56,697 nucleotides of DNA from DASVVT01 sp036386415 (GTDB lineage: Bacteria > Acidobacteriota > Blastocatellia > Pyrinomonadales > Pyrinomonadaceae). Where the stretch lies: assembly GCA_036386415.1 (NCBI GenBank), contig DASVVT010000058.1, positions 1 to 56,697 on the forward strand. Direction: 5' to 3'. The translations under genes and the position numbers were made by a program. This document shows, in pieces, positions 17,280-25,195 of the stretch. The notes below the pieces were generated by a model. It was given only the letters and a program-made list of their open reading frames with translations. It made no database searches and was not told where the DNA came from. Numbering within the stretch: the first letter of the stretch is position 1; the number at the start of each line of letters is the position of its first letter.

Positions 17280-17432
17280 GGAGACGGTAGACAGTAGCCA
17301 GTAGCCAGTAGTCAGTAGGAAAGAAGAACAGGTGATGCACTTGATGCTCATTCTCGAAAGCGATGGTAGATAGCAAGGCGCAGGCCGCTGCTTTCTGTCT
17401 ACTGACTACTGGCTACTGTCTACTGACTACTT
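17280..17432. repeat. Heptamer hairpin spacer, family A
   Basis: Long left arm of AGTAGCC/AGTAGTC units, the core with GATGCACTTGATGCTCATTC, then the right arm to 17432. The core is nearly identical to that of 34510-34642, and the flanks are nearly identical to those of 19876-20013. Confidence 0.92.
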
Positions 17433-17453
17433 AAAAAAGAGGTTTTCTTGATT

Positions 17454-19874
17454 ATGGGTACACTACTACAAGACCTTCGCTACGGCTGTCGGATGCTGCT
17501 CAAGACGCCTGGCTTTACATTGGTGGCGATAGTGGCGCTGGCTTTGGGGATTGGCGCGAACACGGCCATCTTCAGTGTGGTCAACGGTGTGCTGCTGCGG
17601 CCTCTACCCTTCAAAGACCCGGATCGTCTGGTGTGGGCGCAGGCGGCAGACCTGAAGACGGGCGAGCCGGGCGGCAGCATCTCGCCGCCGGACTTTCTCG
17701 ATTACCGCGAGCAAAACCGCGTCTTCGAACACTTCGCGGCGTTGCAGTATATATCCTTCACCCTGACGGGTGATGCGGCAGAGCCGGAGCGAGTCACGGG
17801 TGCGCGCGTCTCCGCAGACTTCTTTGAGACGCTCGGCATCACGCCCGTCAAAGGACGATCGTTTCTCGCCGAAGAGGAGCGTGAGGGGAGCAACCGTGTC
17901 GCCGTTATCAGTCATGGCCTGTGGCAGCGCCGCTTCGGCTCAGACCCGAACCTCGTTGGCAAGACGGTTGATCTGAGCGGGCAGAGCACCCTCGTCGTCG
18001 GCATCATGCCCGCCGGATTCCAGTTTCCGAGCGAGGTGGAGGTGTGGTCTCCGATTCCTTTCGGCGGCAAGGAAACTTCGATGCGCCGGACGCATTTCCT
18101 GAACGCCATCGGGCGTCTCAAGCCGGGGTTGACGCTTCAAGATGCGCAGGCTGACATCACTTCAGTCGCACGGCGACTTGAGCAGCAGTACCCTGAAACC
18201 AACACGAATTATGGGATGGGATTGACGTTGCTGCCTGAGCAGATTGTCGGCGATATGCGCCGCACCCTGTTCGTGCTGCTCGCGGCGGTGGGTTTCGTGC
18301 TCCTGATCGCCTGCGCCAACGTCGCCAACCTGTCGCTGGCGCGCGGCGCGACGCGCGGCAAAGAGATCGCCATCCGCGTGGCGATGGGCGCGAGCCGTTC
18401 CCGCGTCGTGCGTCAACTCCTGACCGAGAGCGTTTTGCTCGCAGTGCTGGGCGGCGTGCTCGGACTGCTGCTCGCGGTGTGGGGCGTAGACATGCTGGTC
18501 GCGCTTTCACCTGAAGACCTGCCGCGCGTGAAAGAGGTGACGATTGATCCGCGCGTGCTCTCGTTCTCGCTGCTGATTTCGATCCTCACGGGTGTGCTCT
18601 TCGGGCTCGCGCCAGCGCTCTCCTTCTCGCGTGGCAGAGACCTCAATGAGACGCTGAAGGAAGGCGGGCGCGCATCCGGCGCAGCCACCGGACACAATCG
18701 CATGCGCAGCCTGCTGGTCGTCGCAGAGGTCGCACTCTCTTTGATGCTGCTGGTCGGCGCTGGCCTTCTCATCAAGAGTTTTCTGAAACTCTCGAAGGTC
18801 GAGACGGGTTTCGATGCGACCAGCGTCATGACGATGCGTATTTCGCTGCCGCAGACTAAATATGCGGAACCACAGCGCCGCGCAGCCTTCTACCAGCAGC
18901 TCCTCGAACGCACCAGAGCGCTGCCCGGAGTCGAGGCCGCCGGTGTGATCTCGGAGCTCCCGCTGAGCGGGCAGAACAACGACACCTATTTCACCATAGA
19001 GGGAAAGCCACCGGCAGCGCCGGGCAGCGAAGACCGTCTCGCCAACTTTCGCACGGCCAGCCCGGATTACTTTCGCGTGATGGGTATCCCGCTCATACGG
19101 GGGCGCTTCTTCAACGATGGGGACAGAGAGGGCGCGCCTCACGCCGTCATCATCAGCGAGACCTTTGCGCGCCGCTTCTTTCCGGATGAAGACGCTCTGG
19201 GCAAGCGGCTGACGATTGATCTGGGAGAGCCCTGGACGGGCGAGATCGTCGGCGTCGTCGGCAACATACGCCATTTCAGTCTGGCGACAGAGCCCTTCCG
19301 CGAAATGTACATGAACATCGCGCAGACCCCGCGCGGCTCTGTCAACCTTGTGGTGCGAACCCGTAGCGACCCGGCGGCATTGACCGCCGCCATCAAGCAG
19401 GAAGTCCAGGGGTTGGATCGTGACCTGCCCATCTACAACCCCAAGACGATGGAGCAGCGCGTCTCTGAATCGGCTGCTGCGCCGCGCTTTCGCACGCTGC
19501 TGCTGGCGCTGTTCGCGGCGCTCGCCCTGGTGCTCGCGGCGGTCGGCATCTACGGAGTGATCTCTTATTCAGTCACACAGCGCACGCACGAGATAGGCGT
19601 ACGCATGGCGCTGGGCGCCGGGCGTCGCGACATCCTCAAGCTCGTGGTCGGGCACGGGATCGTGCTGACCTTGATCGGTGTTGCCATCGGTCTCATCGGA
19701 GCCTTCATGCTGACGCGCATCATGGCAACGTTTCTGTTCGGCGTGAGCGCGACCGATCCCCTGACCTATGCGGTCGTCTCGTTGCTGCTCATAGGCGTAG
19801 CGCTCGTCGCCTGTTATGTCCCGGCGCGCCGAGCGATGCGAGTCGATCCGATGGTCGCGCTACGTTACGAGTGA
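17454..19874 (+). CDS. ADOP permease P5
   Basis: 806 residues. Two starts are possible: TTG at 17448, five bases after AAAGAGG (17436-17442), or ATG at 17454, eleven bases after it; the ATG is taken because it gives the array's MGTLLQDLRYG start. The first coupling region is unusual: NLSLARGATRGKEIAIRVAMGASRSR, with Gly for the common Gln and VAMG for TALG. Periplasmic domain 1 contains GEPGGSISPPDFLDYREQ. The second coupling segment is HEIGVRMALGAGRRDILKLVVGHGI, again not the GAQ form. The ends of P4 and P5, their spacers and the starts of the genes after them are almost the same DNA, the clearest sign of recent tandem duplication in the array. Ends RRAMRVDPMVALRYE. Confidence 0.92.
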   Translation: MGTLLQDLRYGCRMLLKTPGFTLVAIVALALGIGANTAIFSVVNGVLLRPLPFKDPDRLVWAQAADLKTGEPGGSISPPDFLDYREQNRVFEHFAALQYISFTLTGDAAEPERVTGARVSADFFETLGITPVKGRSFLAEEEREGSNRVAVISHGLWQRRFGSDPNLVGKTVDLSGQSTLVVGIMPAGFQFPSEVEVWSPIPFGGKETSMRRTHFLNAIGRLKPGLTLQDAQADITSVARRLEQQYPETNTNYGMGLTLLPEQIVGDMRRTLFVLLAAVGFVLLIACANVANLSLARGATRGKEIAIRVAMGASRSRVVRQLLTESVLLAVLGGVLGLLLAVWGVDMLVALSPEDLPRVKEVTIDPRVLSFSLLISILTGVLFGLAPALSFSRGRDLNETLKEGGRASGAATGHNRMRSLLVVAEVALSLMLLVGAGLLIKSFLKLSKVETGFDATSVMTMRISLPQTKYAEPQRRAAFYQQLLERTRALPGVEAAGVISELPLSGQNNDTYFTIEGKPPAAPGSEDRLANFRTASPDYFRVMGIPLIRGRFFNDGDREGAPHAVIISETFARRFFPDEDALGKRLTIDLGEPWTGEIVGVVGNIRHFSLATEPFREMYMNIAQTPRGSVNLVVRTRSDPAALTAAIKQEVQGLDRDLPIYNPKTMEQRVSESAAAPRFRTLLLALFAALALVLAAVGIYGVISYSVTQRTHEIGVRMALGAGRRDILKLVVGHGIVLTLIGVAIGLIGAFMLTRIMATFLFGVSATDPLTYAVVSLLLIGVALVACYVPARRAMRVDPMVALRYE

Positions 19875-19875
19875 G

Positions 19876-20013
19876 GAGACGGTAGACAGTAGCCAGTAGG
19901 AAAGAAAAACAGGTGACGCACTTGATGCTCATTCTCGAAAGCGATGGTAGATAGCAAGGCTAACCTTGCGGCTTTCTTTCTACTGACTACTGGCTACTGT
20001 CTACTGACTACTT
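19876..20013. repeat. Heptamer hairpin spacer, family A
   Basis: A shorter left arm than the preceding family A copy (AGTAGAC, AGTAGCC), the same core, a central stem GCAAGG/CCTTGC, then a full right arm ending ACTGACTACTT. Confidence 0.92.
19954..19980 (+). terminator. Possible intrinsic terminator or attenuator in P5-P6 spacer
   Basis: Stem GCAAGG/CCTTGC with a four-base CTAA loop, followed by GGCTTTCTTTC. It is short and only moderately T-rich, so termination would be partial. Equivalent stems with different bases occupy the same place in sister spacers. Confidence 0.35.
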
Positions 20014-20034
20014 AAAAAAGAGGTTTTCTTGATT

Positions 20035-22497
20035 ATGGGTACACTACTGCAAGACCTTCGCTATGGCTTTCGGATGTTATGGAAAAGCCCTGGCTTTACG
20101 TTGGTGGCGGTGCTGACGCTCGCCCTCGGCATCGGGGCGAACAGCGCGATCTTCAGCGGCGTCAGCGCCTTCATCCTGCGCCCGCTGCCGATTGAGGAGC
20201 CGTCTCGTCTCGTCAGGTTGTTTGAAATCTACAACGACCCCAACGATTACAACGGCTTCTCCTACCCGGATTACCTTGAATACAGGGATCAGAATCGCTC
20301 GTTTGAAGGCATCCTGGGCTACAGGATGGTCGAGGCGGCGCTGAGCAACTCGGATCAGAACGACGTCATCTGGGGCGAGCTTGTCACGGGCAACTACTTC
20401 GACGTGCTGCACGTGCGACCCGCTGTCGGGCGTGCCTTTCTTCCTGAAGAAGATCAGAGCCCCGGCGCTCGCCCGGTGGTTGTGCTCAGTCACAGCCTCT
20501 GGCAGCGCCGCTTCAATGCAGACCCCGCGATGGTCGGGACGACCGTCACCTTAAACGGCCTCGCGTACACGGTCGTCGGCATCGCGCCGAAGGAATTTGT
20601 GGGGACGAAGTTTGCGCTCTCGATGGACTTCTGGGTTCCCATGATGATGCAGGCAGAGATTATGCGCGGGGATACCAACAGGCTCAATGTTCGAGGCGAC
20701 CACTGGTTCTCGGCGATGGGACGGCTCAAGCCCGGAGTGACTACCGAGCAGGCAGAGGCGGAGATGACAGCCCTCGCCGGACGGCTTGAGCAGGCCTACC
20801 CCACGGAGCGAGACAAGAATGGACGCGTCATCGTGCGCTCTGAAATAGAAGGGCGCTTCGAAGAATCGGCGGGCACAGTCACGCTGGGCGCTACTCTGGC
20901 GCTTGCGCTCATCGGCATGGTGCTGCTGATCGCGTGCGCCAACGTCGCCAATCTGCTCCTGGCGCGCGCCATCACCAGGCGACGCGAGATCGGCATCCGG
21001 CTGGCGCTCGGCGCGAGCCGCTCGCGGCTCATCCGGCAACTGCTGACGGAGAGCGTGATGCTCTCTATGCTGGGCGGAACCCTGGGTCTGCTGCTCGCGT
21101 TCTGGGCGACAGACTGGATGCAGGGCTTTATCCCTGTCATCCCCTACACTATCGCATTCGACTTTTCCCCGGACATCCGCGCGCTCTCGTTCACGCTCGC
21201 GGTTTCGGTGCTGACGGGCATCATCTTCGGTCTTGCCCCGGCGCTGCAAGCTTCCAATCCTGATGTCGTGCCGGTCTTAAAGGGCGAGACGCCCACGGCT
21301 GGGCATGGTTGGCGCCGCCTGACACTTCGCAATCTTCTGGTCATCTCTCAGGTGGCGCTCGCTCTGGTGGTGCTCGTGTGCGGAGCGCTCTTTATCAAGA
21401 GCGCACGCAACGCGCGCGCCATCGACCCCGGCTTCACGACCAAAAACGTGCTCGCCGTCTCAATGAACCCGTCGCTGCTGGGTTACACGGAAGAGCAGAG
21501 CAAGCAGTTCTACCGCCAACTGGTCGAGCGTGTGGAGGCGCTGCCCGGCGTCGAATCCGCCAGCGTCTCAAGTCTACTCCCCCTCGGAGACAGCGCCAGC
21601 TCACGCGGGCCTGTCGTCGCAGAAGGCCAGCAGGAACCCCCGCCCGGCAACGAGAGTGTAAATATTCTCGCCAACTTCGTCGGGCCAAAACATTTCGAGA
21701 CGCTACAGACTCCGCTCCTCGCCGGGCGCGACTTCAGTTGGCGCGATGACCAAAGCGCGCCCGCCGTCATCATCGTCAACGAAACGCTGGCTGAGCGTTA
21801 CTGGCCTGGCGAGAGCGCGATAGGCCACCGCCTGCGCGTCGGGGATGAGAAGACTCCATACCGCGAGGTCGTGGGCGTGGCGAGGGATAGCAAGTATCGC
21901 AGCATCGGCGAGAATCCAAAGCCCTACATGTATCTGCCCGTGCTGCAAAACTACCGTCCCGCTTTGACTCTCGTGGCGCGCACGGCTGGCGATCCTGCGG
22001 CGCTCGTCGGCGGTGTCCGCCGCGAGGTGCAGGCGCTTGACCCGCGGTTGCCGATCTACGACATCAAGACGATGAAAGAGCATATGACTTACGCGCTGTG
22101 GGCGATCCAGATGGGAGCCTCGCTCTCTACAGCCTTCGGTCTGCTCGCACTGCTGCTGGCGGCGACCGGTCTCTACAGCGTGATGGCATATATGGTCAGC
22201 CAGCGCACCAGAGAGATAGGCATCCGCATGGCCTTGGGCGCACAGAAGGGTGACGTGCTCAAGATGGTCACAAGGCAGGGCATGACGCTGGCGCTCGTCG
22301 GCGTCGGCCTTGGTCTCATCGTGGCATCTGTCGCCACTCGCATCCTGTCGAGCCTGCTCTACGGTGTGAGCGCCACAGACCTGGTGATCTTCGTCGGGAT
22401 ACCCATGCTCTTAGCAACGGTGGCGCTCCTGGCCTGCTATATCCCTGCGCGCAAAGCGACGAAGGTCGATCCGATGGTCGCACTCAGGTACGAATAA
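20035..22497 (+). CDS. ADOP permease P6 (most divergent paralog)
   Basis: 820 residues from ATG 20035 (TTG at 20029 is the alternative, as in P5). TM1 ends FSGVSAFILRPLPI instead of FSVVNAVLLRPLPY. Periplasmic domain 1 is longer and distinct (FEIYNDPNDYNGFSYPDYLE, then MDFWVPMMMQAEIM). The segment before TM2 reads EGRFEESAGTVTLGATLALAL. The first coupling segment is RRREIGIRLALGASRSR, which resembles the second-half type. The linker has LKGETPTAGHGWRRLTLRNLL where others have LKEGGR. The second unit is TGLYSVMAYMVSQRTREIGIRMALGAQKGDVLKMVTRQGM. These changes mark a separate subfamily of duplicated permease, perhaps with a different partner. Its flanks, however, are of the same repeat-linked type as P5. 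Ends KATKVDPMVALRYE. Confidence 0.9.
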   Translation: MGTLLQDLRYGFRMLWKSPGFTLVAVLTLALGIGANSAIFSGVSAFILRPLPIEEPSRLVRLFEIYNDPNDYNGFSYPDYLEYRDQNRSFEGILGYRMVEAALSNSDQNDVIWGELVTGNYFDVLHVRPAVGRAFLPEEDQSPGARPVVVLSHSLWQRRFNADPAMVGTTVTLNGLAYTVVGIAPKEFVGTKFALSMDFWVPMMMQAEIMRGDTNRLNVRGDHWFSAMGRLKPGVTTEQAEAEMTALAGRLEQAYPTERDKNGRVIVRSEIEGRFEESAGTVTLGATLALALIGMVLLIACANVANLLLARAITRRREIGIRLALGASRSRLIRQLLTESVMLSMLGGTLGLLLAFWATDWMQGFIPVIPYTIAFDFSPDIRALSFTLAVSVLTGIIFGLAPALQASNPDVVPVLKGETPTAGHGWRRLTLRNLLVISQVALALVVLVCGALFIKSARNARAIDPGFTTKNVLAVSMNPSLLGYTEEQSKQFYRQLVERVEALPGVESASVSSLLPLGDSASSRGPVVAEGQQEPPPGNESVNILANFVGPKHFETLQTPLLAGRDFSWRDDQSAPAVIIVNETLAERYWPGESAIGHRLRVGDEKTPYREVVGVARDSKYRSIGENPKPYMYLPVLQNYRPALTLVARTAGDPAALVGGVRREVQALDPRLPIYDIKTMKEHMTYALWAIQMGASLSTAFGLLALLLAATGLYSVMAYMVSQRTREIGIRMALGAQKGDVLKMVTRQGMTLALVGVGLGLIVASVATRILSSLLYGVSATDLVIFVGIPMLLATVALLACYIPARKATKVDPMVALRYE

Positions 22498-22499
22498 GC

Positions 22500-22580
22500 C
22501 GATTGCGGAAGGCGGATTGCGGATTGAAGACGCAACCGAATGTTTTCTAATCCGCATTCCGCATTCCGCAATCCGAAATG
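22500..22580. repeat. Heptamer hairpin spacer, family B
   Basis: Left arm GATTGCGGAAGGCGGATTGC, right arm CCGCATTCCGCATTCCGCAA, between P6 and P7. Confidence 0.88.
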
Positions 22581-22594
22581 GAAAGGTTGTTGTG

Positions 22595-25036
22595 ATGGGA
22601 ACTCTACTGCAAGATTTTCGCTATGGCTTGCGAATGCTGGCTAAGAAACCGGGCTTCACTTTGATTGCGGTCTTTGCGTTGGCTCTTGGGATCGGCGCAA
22701 ACAGCGCGATCTTCAGCGTGGTCAACGCGGTGCTCTTGAGACCGCTGCCGTTTGAGAACCCGGAGCGGCTCGTACAGGTCTGGGGGACCAATGCGAAGAG
22801 GGGGCAAGTTAAGGCTCCGTTCTCGTACCAGAACTTCGCTGACTTCAGGGATCAAAACCAGAGCTTCGAGTACATGGCGGCCTACACGGATGCGAGCGCG
22901 GCCTTCACCTACGCGGACGCGCCCGAACAGATTGAAGGCTGCGGCTCGACCGCCGATCTCTTCAAGGTGCTCGGCGTCAAGCCGCTTCTGGGTCGCACAT
23001 TCGAGCGGGAGGATGAACGTCCGGGCGGCTCGAAGATAGTCGTCCTCGGTTACAACCTCTGGCAGCGTCGCTTTAATTCCGATCCGAAGGTCATCGGCCA
23101 GCAGATCAAGTTTGACGCAGAGAGCTACACCGTCATCGGCGTCATGTCGAAGGGCTTTCAGTTCCCGCTCGACGACGACGACAGCCCGGAGTTCTGGATA
23201 CCGCTCGACCCGGAGCAGTCGTTCAACAAGGAGCGCGGCGCGAACTATCTGCATGTCGTCGGGCGGCTCAAGCCGGGCACGACCCTTGAGCAGGCCGGAA
23301 GCGAGATGGTGACGATTGCCAGCCACCTTGAGCAGGCCTACCCGGACAAGAATACAGGCAAGAGCGTCAATCTGCTCTCTCTGCACGAGCAGCTCGTGGG
23401 TGCCATTCGCCCGGCGCTGCTGGTGCTGCTCGTGGCGGTCGGCTTCGTGCTTTTAATCGCGTGCGCCAACGTCGCCAACCTGCTCCTGGCGCGTGCTTCG
23501 TCGCGCCACAAAGAGATCGCCATCCGCACGGCTTTGGGCGCTGGCCGCCGCCGCATCATCCGCCAGCTTCTGACAGAAAGCTTATTGCTCGCGCTCTGTG
23601 GCGGCGCAGTCGGACTCCTGCTCTCTTTGTGGGGAGTGGACGTGTTGAGCGCGGCTATCCCTGCGGACATTCCGCGCGTCAAGGAGATCGGCCTTGATGC
23701 GCGCGTGCTCGGCTTCACGACTGCCGTTTCATTTCTCACGGGCATCATCTTCGGCCTCGCCCCGGCACTGCAAGCGTCAAAGACAGACCTCAACGAATCG
23801 CTCAAAGAGGGCGGGCGCGGCTCGACCGAAGGCTTACGACGCAACCGCGTGCGCAGCATCCTGGTTGTCTCGGAGGTCGCGCTCTCGCTGGTGCTGCTCA
23901 TCAGCGCCGGGCTGCTCATCAAGAGCTTCTTTCAACTCATGAATGTCAAGCCGGGACTTGACCCGGAGCATGTGTTGACGGCGAGCATCGCTCTGCCGCC
24001 TGCCAAATACGCGGAAGTGGAGAAGCAGACAGCCTTTTTCCAGCAGGTCATGGAGAAGGTCAGAACGCTGCCCGGCGTTGATGCTGTGGCGGTCGTGAAC
24101 CCGCTTCCCTTAAGCAACAGCTTCATCCAGAACATCCTGACCCTTCTGGATCGCCCGCCGGCTGCTCCGGGCGAAAGGCTCATTACCAATACGCGTTTCA
24201 TCAGCCCCGATTATCTGCGCGTGATGGGCATTCCGCTGCTGAAGGGGCGCACCTTCACAGAGCATGATGGCGGTGATAGGCCGTATGTCTTTCTCGTCAA
24301 TGAAACCTTCGTCCAACGTTACTACCCGAACGAAGACCCGATAGGCAAGCGCATACGCTTGAGCGTCCGTCCGTCGCCGGATAAACCGGATGCCGAAGGT
24401 GAGATCGTCGGCATCGTCGGCGATGTCAAGCACCAAACGCTTGATAAAGAGTCCGGCCCGGAAACTTACTTGCCCTACCGCAACATGGGAGAGTCTTACA
24501 TGACTGTGGTGACGCGCACCGCAGCGGGCGACCCTTCAGCCCTGACCTCCGCCCTGCGCGGCGCCGTGCAGCAAGTGGATAAAGATCAGCCTGTGTTCGA
24601 CATTATGACGATGAACCAGGTACTGGCACGCTCTGTCGCGACGCGCCGCTTCAACATGCTGCTGCTCGGCATCTTCGCCGCCATCGCCCTCATCCTCGCG
24701 GCGGTCGGCATCTTCGGCGTGATGAACTACTCGGTCACGCAGCGCACGCACGAGATTGGCATCCGCATGGCCTTGGGCGCGCAAGGAAGCGATGTCCTCA
24801 AGATGATCCTCGGCCAGGGCATGATCCTGACACTCATCGGCGTCGTGGCCGGGCTGGCGGCTGCCTTCGTCCTGACGCGCGTCATGGTGGGACTGCTCTA
24901 CGGCGTGAGCGCCACCGACCCCCTGACCTTTGCAGGTGTCTCGGTGCTGCTCTCCATGGTGGCGCTCCTGGCTTGCTACATCCCTGCGCGCCGTGCGACG
25001 AAGGTCGATCCGATGGTCGCGCTCAGATACGAGTGA
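22595..25036 (+). CDS. ADOP permease P7
   Basis: 813 residues from ATG 22595 (AAAGG at 22582-22586, eight bases away); the longer open frame from 22517 reads through the repeat. TM1 region LALGIGANSAIFSVVNAVLL is the consensus form. Periplasmic domain 1 shows an acidic run QFPLDDDDSPEFW not found elsewhere in the array. The first coupling segment is SRHKEIAIRTALGAGRRR. The linker KEGGRGSTEGLRRNRVRS and the second-half VGIFGVMNYSV are shared with P9, two genes downstream, so P7 and P9 look like sister copies despite not being adjacent. Periplasmic domain 2 carries SVRPSPDKPDAEGE, a small insertion. Ends RATKVDPMVALRYE. Followed by a family A spacer. Confidence 0.92.
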   Translation: MGTLLQDFRYGLRMLAKKPGFTLIAVFALALGIGANSAIFSVVNAVLLRPLPFENPERLVQVWGTNAKRGQVKAPFSYQNFADFRDQNQSFEYMAAYTDASAAFTYADAPEQIEGCGSTADLFKVLGVKPLLGRTFEREDERPGGSKIVVLGYNLWQRRFNSDPKVIGQQIKFDAESYTVIGVMSKGFQFPLDDDDSPEFWIPLDPEQSFNKERGANYLHVVGRLKPGTTLEQAGSEMVTIASHLEQAYPDKNTGKSVNLLSLHEQLVGAIRPALLVLLVAVGFVLLIACANVANLLLARASSRHKEIAIRTALGAGRRRIIRQLLTESLLLALCGGAVGLLLSLWGVDVLSAAIPADIPRVKEIGLDARVLGFTTAVSFLTGIIFGLAPALQASKTDLNESLKEGGRGSTEGLRRNRVRSILVVSEVALSLVLLISAGLLIKSFFQLMNVKPGLDPEHVLTASIALPPAKYAEVEKQTAFFQQVMEKVRTLPGVDAVAVVNPLPLSNSFIQNILTLLDRPPAAPGERLITNTRFISPDYLRVMGIPLLKGRTFTEHDGGDRPYVFLVNETFVQRYYPNEDPIGKRIRLSVRPSPDKPDAEGEIVGIVGDVKHQTLDKESGPETYLPYRNMGESYMTVVTRTAAGDPSALTSALRGAVQQVDKDQPVFDIMTMNQVLARSVATRRFNMLLLGIFAAIALILAAVGIFGVMNYSVTQRTHEIGIRMALGAQGSDVLKMILGQGMILTLIGVVAGLAAAFVLTRVMVGLLYGVSATDPLTFAGVSVLLSMVALLACYIPARRATKVDPMVALRYE

Positions 25037-25173
25037 GGAGACAGGAGACAGTAGTCAGTAGAACAGAAAAACAGGTGACGCGATTGATGCTCATTCTTAA
25101 ATCAAATGTAGATAGCAAGTTTAACCTTGCGGCTTTCTGTCTACTGACTACTGACTACTGTCTACTGACTACT
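25037..25173. repeat. Heptamer hairpin spacer, family A
   Basis: Left arm GACAGTAGTCAGTAG, a diverged core (TTGATGCTCATTCTTAAATC), a central stem GCAAG/CTTGC with a T/A loop (25115-25130), and a right arm of ACTGACT/ACTGTCT units. Confidence 0.9.
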
Positions 25174-25195
25174 TAAAAAAGAGGTTTTCTTGATT

